A stretch of DNA of 64,000 nt from Mycteria americana (Eukaryota > Chordata > Aves > Ciconiiformes > Ciconiidae), in contig NC_134373.1 in assembly GCF_035582795.1 (NCBI RefSeq), positions 33,574,501 through 33,638,500 of the forward strand, given 5' to 3'. A program made the position numbers and the translations under genes. Numbering within the stretch: position 1 is the first letter of the stretch; every line of letters starts with the position of its first letter. This document shows, one piece after another, positions 23,601 through 36,700 of the stretch. The notes under the pieces were generated by a model. That model saw only the letters and a list, made by a program, of their open reading frames with translations. It searched no databases and had not been told where the DNA came from.

Positions 23601-26600
23601 TGAGGCATGAGAAAGTGAAAGAATACAAAGTGCAATCTAGGACGGTAGCAGAGGGAGAGAAAAAATAAACTTCCCTTACAGTGAGGACAGCATTCTCCAG
23701 TGCTTCCAGAGACGGCCTGCGAGTTGGAGCTGGCACTTTCTTGGCTCTAAGGACGACTCAGCTTTTCTCATAAGACACATTAGCACACCGTTGTGTCATC
23801 TCGGAGCCTGCACTGACCCACAAGCAGCTGGTGCCACCTGCTGAACACAACAGCTTTTACTTCAGGAAGGCAGCTAGAGAAAATAGCCTGAGATTTTCTC
23901 AAGAGCAAGAGCAGAGATTACCTGAGAGTAGTTATGACCTGTCTGCCTAGGATTCATCCCTGGGTGCTGTCACAAGGTGGCTTTGCATCCTGTCGTTGAT
24001 GTTAGTATACAGAGTAGATTTGGTAGGTAATTTGCAATCTGGATTGAGGAAAAATAATTTCTTACCTGAAAAACCAAATCTTGCTGAAATTAGACTGTGT
24101 AAGAGAATCAGCAGAGAATTGAATCGAGTCAGGGGAACTTCAGTTTCTTTTTAAAAGTCTTTGCCAAGTACAACTTCTGTTATTGTACTACACATTTTAA
24201 TCTCAGAAGCACAGCATGTTAAATCTGTTTGTTTTAAATTTTGCCATTGTTATAACATGAATTTATTCCATTTTTCTGTTTGAACAATTGAATCTGCAAC
24301 AGGATCTGTGAGCACAAGATACAATGTCTTCAGTCTAAAAATAGCACAACACATTTCTTGGAGGATAAAATATTTTACAGATTGTTATGTCAGTTAGTGA
24401 AAGGCAAGCAAGAAAACTCCAGGAAAAAAAATTGTCTCCACATCCTTTTAAATCCTTTTCTACTTTGCTGAGTGAAAGAGAATGCTGGTACAGGCTACTG
24501 ACACACATTAGGCTGTAAAAATTGCCTTTCAAGTGCATGATGAAGTTCCAGAACAAGCTTATTAATAGCTTGTTTTTTAGCTTAGTCTGTAATCTGTACA
24601 ACTTGCTGTATTTTAAGTGCTTAAAGGACTTGACTGAGCTCACAGAAACCTCTTCTTTAAGGAATACGAGTGCTCAACCTTTGTGAAACACATTAAAGGT
24701 GTCAAGCAGTGGAGGAAGACAATTCATGAACTACAGAACTGCAGTCCCAGCTGGTTCCTCCCCATCAATGGTGAAACCAGGAAGGAGAAACTTTCTGGTT
24801 AAGTTTCTTGGAGGCGTTTACCTCACACTTCCCATTTGAAGTGTCACAAAACAAAAGGGTTTCTTGATAAACTGTACCCGCTTTACCTAATAACACCATC
24901 CCTATGAAGCTACTTTCTTTACACCCAGCCTTTGAAGAAGTAATAGATACATCACCTGCTACACTTTCTCTCCCCAGAAGGAAAGGAGGGAGGTAAAAAC
25001 TGACACTTTCTGCTCTTTTCTTTCTGCTGCAGGGCTCAGTCATAACTTTACCTGCAAAGGTGCAGTCACAACTGCACCTTTAATAAAGTCCATTTAAAAT
25101 GCAGATTTGCCTGAGCACTCTTCATGTCTGTGGTCTGTATTTGACACGGTGTGGGACACAGATCAAATTGAGACTACAGAGTAACAAGAGCAACACATGT
25201 GAAACTGTGAGGAATGCTGTTTGCATTTTTGCCTGCTCAGACATCCCTTCATCGTAATGGATCCTGACACAGGAACACCTGCCTGCCGTCTCCTACTTGG
25301 AGCGTGGGCTGCCAAAGACGGCACAGGCACAGTTTGCAATGGCACAGCCAGGCTGGCACAGGGCTGGGAATTCAGTCAGTCAGAAGCCACTTTCCTTGAG
25401 CCAAGTTATTGCCAAGGAGCAATGACAGTATCTTGCCTCTCTGCAAGGCTGTGCCTCCCAGCTCCTACTGAGTTTCTGCTTAGCCTTTTCTTTGAGAAAG
25501 GAAGATGTATACAGCCTGACTGAAGAGCTCCCTCTGAAGAGCTCCTACCACCTGTTTTCAGGGTGTGCTTTCAGCAAAGAGCTGATGCTCTAAAATGAAG
25601 ACCTGAATCTGTGGACGTGCTGCCTTCAAAGCTCCAGAAAGGTCAGTGAGAAGCCTGCTCAGCAGAATCAGTGCTGAATCCAACAGTGTCCTGAAACCCC
25701 TTTGAGCAGGCAGAACTGCTCCGTGCCAGAGTTTTGCACTTGAAGATGTGCACTGGGTGAATTTTCAGATGACTTCTCTTAGCTCATCATGAGCACACAA
25801 ACAAGCTCAAGACTTAAAGGAATTGCACAATACTGTGGAAGTAGGTTACTAAGCCAAAATTGGCTTTCTTTACCCAATCTGGCATTCTTCTCCCTTCGCA
25901 GCAATGTGTACCCTAGAACAGAATAAGGTTAGGCACAGAACGATGAATTGTTTGGACTGGGGAAAGATGTGATGGTATTAGGTGGGTTTTATAAAGCCCA
26001 AAGGGACTGAGAAAAACTTGAGGAAAGAAGACAACTTTGGAGTAAGCTAACACTGCCACTCACAAGCACAAAATCCCCATCAAGAGGAACATGAGATTAC
26101 AGTAAACTCAGCAGATTCAAAGCCCACCTCAGCCACTTCACCGCACCCCTGTGACACTGACAGCTGGGCCCCATGGGCTACACCCAAGCTTTTACTACTG
26201 TCCATCCAAACGGGATGACAGGCAACATCTCAGCTTGACCATTAAACCCTGACACAAGCACGCTGACAGGCTGTCTTCAGCTAACTGTACCAAACTGCAC
26301 AGTGCAGTTACAAAGTCCTCCCTAGCACTGTGCACAAGCAGAATAGTATCCAGCATCTCTTTTTATAGAGTTTTCCCTCTGCACCTGCTCCAGCTCATTG
26401 CTGGCAAGTACCAGCCCACTCAGAGCGCAGACCAGTGGCAAAAGTAATATTCATCCCAAGATTATTTTTAAAATCTTGGAAATTTTGAAAATCCTCAGAA
26501 GATTCCTTCTTTTTAGTAAAAGTCCTAATCCACAGCCCAGATGGTATCTCTCCAGCAGTGAGCATGCTGAACAAGGCCTCCAGGGTCTTGTACAACAGCT

Positions 26601-27224
26601 CTTCCTATAATCTCTTAGTGGCCTCTGCTGGCCAGGACTGAGATCCTGGCATCTGTTTAAGTGTTAGCAGTCCTGAATACAGCTAAGATTTACATAGATA
26701 TTTTATTGGTGACAACAGCAGAGACACAGCGCTGTATTAATCTGCGAGCATCCCACCTGATGCTGAGCATGTTGCTCAGGTCAGTCACTGACAGCAATAC
26801 AATAGCAAGGGCCTCGCAAAATAGCCCAGTTTTTCCAAGTCTTTCCTACTTCACTTCTGTGTGCAGGTGCAGGTATCCTTGCTGGTATGGGAGGCTCTCT
26901 CAGCTATGTCCTAGAGAAAATTCTTCCCAAAGACTTCTTCTGTCACCTAAATCTTTGGTAAGGGATAAAAGTGCACAAGTGCTATGTAAGGAAGCAAGTG
27001 GTACATTAAGATTGGTACTCACGGGTAGATGTCCTCCATTATGGATAAAAAGAGAAGTGCATAGAAAAGTAAGCAAATGCTTAGCACTGAGGAATATCAG
27101 AATAAGTAACTAAAAACACATCATTGCAAACTATTTTGGCTCCATTACATTTAGTGGAGCCAAATTAATACAGAGCGGCTGATTGTCTGACCTGCAGTTC
27201 AACATACATAACACTAATGCTCTT

Positions 27225-27320
27225 AAAGCCCATTTCCAAGAGCGGAAACTGTGGTAGAGAAGTTAAACAACTGGCTTGGTAATACAATGAGGAATCCTAG
27301 CTAGTCTCTGGTTTCCAAGC
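27225..27320 (-). repeat. MIR-like SINE fragment
   Basis: cccatttccaagagcggaaa, ctgtggtagagaagttaaac and aactggcttgg parallel reverse-complement MIR (ccattttacagatgaggaaa, ctgaggcacagagaggttaa, aacttgcccaagg). Intergenic. Confidence 0.65.
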
Positions 27321-30300
27321 CAATATTTGCAGTGTATTTGCGGCCCCAGTCTTATTCAGAAAGCAGGAGAGATAGTGCTACTGAATCAGGGAAGCCAGAG
27401 CTACATCTGGGCTTATGCTAACTGGAGTCATTCTTTACTGCTCTTGTGATTAGACTTCTAGGGTTTAAAAAAACCCAAAACACACAACCTCCAAATGAAA
27501 ATAATATTTTTTGCTTTAGGAAAAAGGTAGCAGTTGATATAATCTTGCTCTTTTATGAGTTTCATTTCAGATGGCAAATACTGTTCATTCCCAGATTAAA
27601 TTCAATTGTTGCATATTAAATGCTTACAAACAGGTGTTTAGGAAGTACCATTTCAGTGCGACCACTTGGAGCTCTGGCCATCAAATTCTTTTGTTTTCAC
27701 TGTGTACTTGCACTAGAAAAAACATCGGTCTGGAAAATCAGCTAGCTTCTGCCACTCAGTTTCTAAAACTTCAGGCTCACTACCTTCATTTATAACCATC
27801 CTTTACCAGGTCAGATTTAATACACAGGAAGTTTAAGGAACAGAACATTTTTTTCTGAGGAAGTATTTGTCAATGAGAGATGAAATTCTCCCCCTGCAGA
27901 GAGAAGGCACACGTGTCTGTAGTTCCTCACCAGCGGGGAAGGAAGGAGGGGCACTGTCATAGGCCGAGACAGTTTCCTTAACCCAGACAGGAAATACTAT
28001 TAGCAGAAGGGCTATATTAATTTTTGTACTCTTTACTTTTTGTACAGTGCTATCCTATTGTACATTTTAGTAGACTCTGAAAGGGCTTGAGATTGGGAAA
28101 AAATCAATAAAGAAATGAGCTACCTGCTGTCCAGAAAATAAGAATTTGTATCTCTGTGTTACAGTACACTGTGTTACAGAGGAACCACAGGAGAAAGGAC
28201 TTGTGTCCCTTGGTCTTGGTGTCCTCAGTTTTGTGGAGCTAGCTTTGTTCACTATAGTCTCTTTTTGGCACAACAATTAAGATACGAGTTTTTCACCTGG
28301 CTAGAGAGCAGCTGTCATTTCTGATGAACTGCTTCTGTCACTGTATACAAAGGAAAGACCTAGTGGAAATAAACTTTCTCAAATTAGCAAAGTGGTCAGC
28401 ATTTTTTACCTTAAAAAGAGGGTGTTTTCAGTGCAATGAATTTGCTGCTGCTAGTCCTGTCTGGCTCACAATTGTTGTGATGGACATGATGCAACCTTGT
28501 TTCCAGATTGCAGCAAGCAACAAATTAAAAAAGCAAAGGATTGCTAGTCATATCATATCTTTTCTTGAACTCATGTGTTTACATTCTCCCACAATATAGG
28601 CCAGTCCCTGAAGAACTTATGACCTAATTTAAAGACAGATCCAACAACTGGTGTTATAAGTGTACAAAGAAATCAGATGGATTAAGGTATGTGTAATAGT
28701 GACCTCAGCTATTTGAGACAGTTTTTCATTAGTTTACTTTCCTTTAAAGACATATATACAATAAACAGGAGTAACCCCAGCAAAATAGGTCTTGGGGAAA
28801 AAAAGAGGAAGAGAAAAAAAAAGTCATAAAATATTGTCGGGAAAGAATTTAAAGCCTAAAATGCTGTCAGGATCAGTGTACTGTGGCCTGGCAAGAGGCC
28901 AGGGACAAGTATTCAGTCATGTTCTGACTGAACACTGAGCTACAAAAGTTCACAGACTGTTTCACATCTGTATACCCAACAGGAGCAATTTCAGTGGGAG
29001 ACAGGAGTCACAATACCCTAAGTTTCATGCTAAGACACTCCTCAGAGAAGTGGACAAACAAGCAATTGAGGCTTGTACTGCTGGTGGACAGTACATGCAA
29101 GGTGGCAGTGTAAGCTAGAAATAAGATGAAACAGGAAAGGCATTATTAGTAAGACAAGGAATAGAAATTCAGTCTATTGGTCTGGCATTTTGCATAAGAA
29201 GATGATAAATAACAGACCAGGAAACACAGAGCTGTTGGAGACATATCCATGTCAGTTCCTATATCATTAACAGGTTCGCTACTGATGGCAGCAAAAAGTT
29301 CTTACTAGAGATCACTGTTCCACTATAGCTCCTTGTTTTGGACATGAAATATTTCTGGCAAAAAATCCTGAGGGGTGCAAACCAAAATCACTGAAGTCAA
29401 ACTGTGCATGTGACTGCTGTCTTTGGATTTGAAACTGACTCATATGTTAAATCTTCAGCTTTACGTGGTGCTGTAGGAATACCACAAAAGAAGACACTGA
29501 CTGGGAATGTGCATGGCTGGGAGTGATCTACTCTTCCAAGAACAGCATTTTTACAGTAAAGGTGTGAATAGAAGTGCTCTCAAAGAAATGGAAAATATCA
29601 TTCTGGTTACTCAGCAATTCAGCTGAGAGATCTTGCCAAAAAGATTGCAGAAAGTGTATGTCCGCTATTTTCTGACCATCAGAAAAACAGGGCTGCTTTC
29701 CTGCTTTCCCTAACTTAGTGTAAACTCAGCTTTCCAGTTTATCTTGTTTTTCTTTTTACCTTCCCAATGCTAGGGAGCATAAATTCTCTGCTGCTAGAAG
29801 AATATAAAGTTACCCTATCATTATAAACAGATATTTTTCTCTTTGTTTCTCTATGGGAGGTTGGTGGTCTTCCACTGAAGGATTTCTCTTTGAGAGATAT
29901 CACAGCTCCATGTTCTTTCCCTTACCTTCCAATCAGTTTCCAATCTTTTATGGGCTCCTGATTCCAGTAGTTGCCTATGGAAAAGCCTGTTGATACAGAA
30001 AAGAGAAAGGTTGATTATTTTATGTAAAAAAAAAAAGTATCTCCTCTTCCGCTCAAGAGAATTCCTACAAAATTTGGGTTTCATATATTATAAAGAAAAA
30101 CAAATTAAAACCTCCTCCCCCCACTTTATTTCTCTGTTACAGTTCTAATTCAAAGGTTTAAGGGAGATTCTGCTTTTAGCCTTTTCCTTATTGACATCAT
30201 TAAGAAGTTCTGTTTCCCTACAAGCAAACCAATCATTAGAACACAAGCTTAAGGTTGCCATTACCATTGAATTTATGTGTAAATAACTGAGATACATGCT

Positions 30301-30379
30301 ACCTTGCAGCCAATCAGTAGCCAAAACTATATCTGCTGGGAAATGTAAACAAAGACTAGGTGCGAGAGCACAATGTTTT

Positions 30380-30411
30380 AAAATTAAAAAAAAAAAGAGA
30401 GAGAGAGAGAC
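30380..30411. repeat. A-rich and (GA)n simple repeat
   Basis: Eleven A followed by gagagagagagagaga. Intergenic simple repeat, just upstream of an old CR1 fragment. Confidence 0.88.
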
Positions 30412-30514
30412 AAGAGTCAGAAAAACTCCAAGGCAGGAATGTTCCTATCATTCTCTCCCACATAAAAGAAAAATTGTGAATCTTTGGGGAAAACATGAGA
30501 GAAGGTTCTTTATG

Positions 30515-30700
30515 CCATGGTAACAGAACTCTGGAGCCCCTTGCCAAAGGGAACTGGAAGGGGAAAAAACCACATGGATTCAAGGGGAAAATGGACAAGT
30601 ACTGAGAGAAGAGGTTTGTGGAGGTTTAGCACATCAGGCTCAGGAAATCCTTGAGATGAGAACAGTTGGAGGCTGGGAGAGTTTGGGAGGCATATTGTAA
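30515..30700 (+). mobile_element. Old CR1/L3-type LINE fragment
   Basis: Contains gaactctggagccccttgcc, aaagggaactgg, catggattcaaggggaaaat and a continuing match in layout to the CR1/L3 3' UTR. Strongly diverged; boundaries approximate. Confidence 0.55.
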
Positions 30701-33700
30701 GTGCTTGTCCTTACTCTCCCCTAAGTGGATGCTTATGGATACCAGCGTAACTCTTTGTCTGAACCCTTATGTTCCCGTGATGCAAAGCAACAGAGTGGGG
30801 TGAGAAGTCCCCTTCTCACCCTACAGGATATGATCACAGCTTGGTGCTTTCCATTACACATTGCTGGGGGACTGGAAGGTGGGAGTAAGGCAAGGGTTAA
30901 GTCCACCCCACTGAACCATTCAGCACAGCATAGGGCTGTACTGTGAGGGCAGCTACCCTCCCAGCTGTACAACCCGCTCCCTCATGCTCCCATTTACAGT
31001 GGCTGGGGGGCCAGATGCCAAACCAGGTCCATTTGTAGATCTCCACCAGCAGAACTGCTCTGTTCTCCTTTTTCGTGACATCCACTGTGGTGGCAAGAGA
31101 AACCATAGATAGAAACTGAGTCCTGTATAATTCGTTTTTAGGTGAGTTCTTTTGCCAAAGGCTAAAATGTTCCATTTGTTTCAAATGAAGTGTCATCTGG
31201 GGATGCTTCTTCAACAATGGCAGGGTCAGAGAGGGCCAATGTAGCCTGTAGGCTAATAGTAGTAACAAATGCCTGTCCTACCCCATCTACCAGCAAGATC
31301 TGGTGAGATGGGATATGCCATTCGCAACTGACTGAGTGTGAAAAAGACAAAGATACTGTTTACTGAGAAAATGTTCCTCTTCTAAGCACCACAGCCAATA
31401 AAGTCATGATTGATTTTAAACTGGAAACACAATAGTAGCCCTGTTCCTTCTCTTTGTCCAAGCTTTTTTGCATTTGTTTTCTTCCTGGAAATTAGCTTAT
31501 AGCTGAAAAACCTCTTTTCTTTCCAGTTCCTGCATTTGTTTCTAATAAGTTTGTTACCACAAAATCTTTTGTTCAGAGGAGCAGAACAAAGGCCCATTAG
31601 ACTTAATTATCTCCTTGAAAACTGTTCAGCTTTTCCACGAGTACTGTGCGATTTTGGTTGGTAGTTTTCAGTAATGCTTTTTCTTACAGAAAATTTAAGT
31701 CAGATCAAAGTGCAGAAAATACATCCACTGGAGGGGAGGCCTGAATCTGGCAGAACATGCTGAAAAGGCCTAGAAGGAAAGATGAAAAAGTTATGTTCTG
31801 CTGAATGGAAGCTGTCATGAGTTAATGAGGACTCAACAGTTAAGAACTAAGAGATGGTCTTTTTTCTGAATGGTTTCATGACTTCAGATGTATAGTCTAT
31901 AAAACAAAGGCTCTAATAAGAAGGGTCTAATAAGGGTTCATGTGTAATAAGAAGGGTCCTAGATGAAGCCTCTGACCTTGACTATAATTAAAATAAACCT
32001 ATCATGACAATTACTAGTTGAAGTCAGCAAATCCCAACAGGACTGATCCCAACAGTGCTGATCAGACAACTACCAAATTAATTCAGTGGAGGTGAATTCC
32101 AGGGCTGAACTTGGCCCATAGCTTTCATGTGTTCTCCCAGCAGCACTACCTCCCAGCATGGGCATGCAGGACTTGTCATCTGAGCTCGCTGGGGTGAAAG
32201 GTGCCTCACAGGAGGTCCTTTCTGTGCCTGTGCATGCAGTCCAGAGGCACATTCGATGTGCACAAGCAGAAGTGGCGTCTGGCTCCACCTCTGACTCACA
32301 GCCAGACCAAGGCATGCTCAGGCAAGAACTGTTCTGGGTGGGCACCTGATGTCCCACTCCCTGGACTTGCAATCTGTGCACTCTCTACTGCCAGGCCCCC
32401 TACTACCGTGGAGATGGCTCTGCTTAAGAGTTAATTACATGTGACTGGATCAAATACTTCATACTGTACTTGTTTCTAGCAAGGACTGAGTTTGGCTCAG
32501 CAGTTTGAGATGCTAAACCTTTGACAATCCAGATATCATCTTTTGCTTTGAGTGCAGTCAAATTCAGAACAAAAGGAAAGAGCTTATTTCATGTGGCAGC
32601 TGAAGATCCCATATTTAATGCTGCCAGACTTTGTCAACACTCAGTTTTCTTTCAGACAAACTGAAAACTCAATTTTCTCTTTGCAGTTTTCATGGGAGCA
32701 TATTAAATGAACTTCCTCCTTTTATCAGTGACTCACTCCTGGAAAGGCTATTTCACAAATAGTATCTCCATTCCAAAGGAAACAAGCTGTTCCCTCTTAC
32801 ATTACTCAAGTAGCTGCAGATAAAGTAAAATACATTAAGTCAAAAGCTTTCAAAATGCATTAGATACATAGCTCAGAGACAGTTAGCTTTTTATCAAATA
32901 GTTTTCTGATACGAATTGCTGCCTTTTAATGAAATCGCTCAAGCCAAATTCTAAAACTGACTAGAAATTCTGGGTGTCTGGCTGGAGACACCTTACAATC
33001 TCATGGAGTCCATAAGTTCATACCTCTCTCGTGGTGTCTAATGTTGGTCACACAAAATATCTATAGCCTTTTTTGAAAATCTTGCCCATACAGAATGCAG
33101 CTAACAGGGTTAGATAGAAATTAATACAGTTCTACAGAAATTCTTTCAGCAGTTGAAGGCTGGTGTAAATCAGAATCAGGAGCTAAATCAGAATTAGCAA
33201 ACTCCAATTTGAGATTGCTAACAGCCATTGAGACACCTCTTCACATCTACAGATGCAGATTTTACATAAATTAGTATCTGTTTTCTGCAACGTGAACTAA
33301 AGCCTTATCAGGAGACGTGAATAAGGTGATGATATGGGTACTTTCATTAGCAATGATTACTGATGTGTTTAGAGTTGAGCTGCTGCTGCTAATCTCATCA
33401 AAGAAAAGATGCTAAGAATTCCTCAAACAAACACTTAAGCCCCCAAATAAACAGTTGAAAATGTTATCTTGACTGTATGGGTCTGAAAAACCGTCAGGCC
33501 TTTCTTGCTGAAGAAAACCAGAAGTATAATCATATCTTTAAGCAAAGAGAAAAGAGAAAAGACTTTTATAAGAAAGAAAATGACTCCCTGGCAGTGTCTA
33601 GTATAACATAAGAAAATGCAAAACTGTCATGTTACATGTCAGTCACAGGAAGAACATATTTGAAAAAGACTCTTCTGGGAAATATTTGTAAAAGGCAGCA

Positions 33701-36700
33701 CTCCTTAAATCATTCAGTGATTCAAGTGTTACAAGTGACCAGGAATCTTTCCAGCTAAAGGGGAGTCCATTAGAGCCAAGTAGCTTTCTGAGATCTAGCT
33801 ACCATGGGTGAAGACAAAGGACCAGTAACTCCAATATTACACTGAGTGATAAAATTAAAACATTATCAGGGTCTTCTTCATGAAACTCCAGGATTGCGCT
33901 ACTGTTGGCAGGCTAAGCATTCACCTCTGGTATATTATCTGTAAATAGGCCTTCCAAGAGTGCTCTGTGCCAAGAAGGTATTATTCCATTGCTATCAGTG
34001 GAAAGCTTTGTGTTGCTAGACTTCTGTTGGGTATTTATGGAAATTGTTTCTGTTACACATAGCAAGTGCAGCAAATACTCAAAGGGAACAAGATAAGAGG
34101 TGGGCAAATGTAGAAATTACAAAACCAAACAAGAGTCCAGACCTATGCAAGACTTTTCAGTGCTGAGCTGTGTATTAATGACTTCAAACTGATCTGAGTT
34201 CTGCCTGCAGGTTAAACAAATAATTGCTGATGTAAATGTTATTTTTGTCTTTGTGTCATCGTGTCTGGATTTCTTTACTTTCAGTGGCCTGAAATCAGAT
34301 TGCAAACATCACTTCCTTGCATTTGCATACCTTAGCAGAGACAGACTAGTATATTCACTTGTGTTAAGGATAAGAGAGACTATCATGACCTCTTGCATGG
34401 TCAATGTGTTCAGTCTCATCCATCTAACTTTCGCTTAAAGCCAAAAAAAACAGTGATCAAACACAGGCATACCTTTCCATCACAGATGCCACCCTTTGGT
34501 TTGCTTTATCAACATTTTATCAGACTTGGATTGTTCTGATTTGATGAAGGGACCCTTTTGGAAAATATTTTTCAACTGGGCTGCTTTCACAGACTTTATC
34601 TATTCTCAGTTCATCCTTTTGGGAAGTGCTTTCTTCCACTATGTATCCCCCCCTACCTTGAATATTCATTTTAATCTAATACACAAAATCCACCTTAGCA
34701 GTGACATTCAACTGTACATCAATCTCCAACTCCTGGAACAGATGTTCTAGACACTCACTTAAATAATAATAACCATAATCACAGTAATAAGTCATCACTT
34801 CTTTTCCAAAAGTACATGAATAGCTTTATTTCTCCTGTGTGAGATGTCATCACTACAGAGAGTGGGAAATTTTGACATCTTTCAGGGTACTTACAAAGTT
34901 ATGTCACTGTGTTTCATTAAAAAGGAGCTTTTCACTGTGATCTGGTATGTTTGCGGGGTTGGAAGAGCAGGTACGATAGTTGTGCTTTTCCACTGTCTCC
35001 TCCCTGATATTTTTCCACAGCTTTTTGGTTATTTTTAGAGTGATTAGTATAAATTAGTAATGTTGCTCTGTCCCTTTGGGAGTCTAACACACTCCAGAGC
35101 AATAAGTGCAAACAACCCGTGGGGTCTGAGAGACTGAAAGGAGGACTGTCCACAATCACCAAGTTGCTGCAATGTCTGAGGTTAGAGAGTCCTTTGTTTG
35201 CATTCTGGCACAGCTCTTTGGCTCAAATCTATGAAGATATTTGGATGCTTCACTGCCAGGGGCATCAAAGGGAGTTAGGTACTTGAATTCCTTGCCATCT
35301 GCTCCCTCAGCGATTCGCAGCAGCATCTGATGCCATTATATCACACAGGATTTAACAGAGAACATTTAACAGCATTTAACAGCAGAACAAAGTAAAGGCT
35401 TTCCAAGGAAAGCAGGCTACTGTCAGGCCCTTCCTATGTAATCCCAGCCTAGCAGGATGAAGTGATCTCTCAGGCACCAAGTTCCAATCTATCAGCTTAA
35501 ATACAGGATTATGTCAATGGCAAATGTTTAATGTAGCAAGAAACATAGCCTAAAAGGGCTGATACTAATGCCATTGATGTCAGTGATAAAATGCCTGTTG
35601 TTTTCAGCCAAGGCAGATCAGAGCCAAAACTCAAAACTTCTGAAGAAAATTCAGTATGTCACTTTCACAAAACTAACTTTCCTTTTATCTGCCCATTGGT
35701 ATAAACAGAGTCTTCTGAATAATACATCAGGATAATGTATCCAACAATGGCTAGACATAGCCACAATTATCACACCCAGTCCAGATGTGACCAGGAATTT
35801 CTTCTGACCAACACAGTGCTTGAGTCTCCAAAGGAAATGGCAGAAAAGCAGTTTTAATGTTAACACAGACTCTGCTCTGTTCTTATAGAGGTATTCTGCT
35901 GAAGTTTTCTTGAGGCCTGCTATTCCCTTATTGCACCTTCTTTTGGACCAGAAAGCATCAAGAATGACAGCCAGTAATTTCAAACAACACTGACAGGCAG
36001 AAAGAATCAAATATAGCTAAACACGGTGATTTTTCAGAGGCTCGATTATTCCCATAAAAACAGGACCAGACCCTAAACCAGTCTTCAGCTGAAGCTGGTT
36101 CATCTTTATCAATACCAGTTCTAGGACACCAACAGTAACAGTCTGGAGTCTCACAGTGTCTGGTGCTGTTATAAATGACTGTTTGCGGATGATTAAGCAA
36201 CACAGTTTTTAATTAATATATTTGAAATTAAGGTTCCAGCTTTCATAATTTCAGAAAAAGCTTGAGAATGTACTCTGAGCATAACCTGCAGCTCAGAAAC
36301 CAGAAGTAAAAGAGAAAGAAATGCAGATTGATTAAGAATAATTCAGACATTCTTGAGATCTGGCTCGAGCTTTAAATGTCTGTGTTTGGCATTACTGAGC
36401 ACACTGGCTGAAGATCTGGCCAGCAGTCTTGCCTTTTGACACGTGTTCATAACACTGAAATCATACGAACCTCTTCTTCCCTCACTTCCTAAATGTGAAC
36501 TACAAACAACACAACATTATAAATTGTATGTGTTCTCAAGAGAGGGCTGGATCAGTTTACATCAGCTGAAGCTTCATGCTGATACCCAGGGGTGCTCTTT
36601 CAGATCTCCACTCTTTTTTGTTCCTGTTGGTTAATCCAATAATCAGGATCACTCATTATATATAACTTATTTTTATTCACCATTAACTTTTAAATCTGAA

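Larger units (their letters stand above)
19401..30514. other. Intergenic region, left part
   Basis: No coding exon with convincing splice sites or protein similarity was found on either strand between the ESYT3 CpG island and 30.5 kb. The longest open frame, 150 codons at 26,661-27,113 on the plus strand, has no recognisable motifs or biased composition and looks like chance. Contents seen: MIR-like pieces at about 20.4 and 27.2 kb and an old CR1 piece at about 20.5 kb. The rest is unannotated single-copy-looking DNA, possibly holding ESYT3 regulatory sequence. Confidence 0.7.

Noticed and set aside
26661..27113. 150-codon plus-strand frame in the intergenic gap
   Set aside because: No recognised protein features and no supporting context.
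32070..32381. 103-codon minus frame rich in Ser and Cys
   Set aside because: Part of it looks like ancient repeat text; no gene-like splice or domain evidence.
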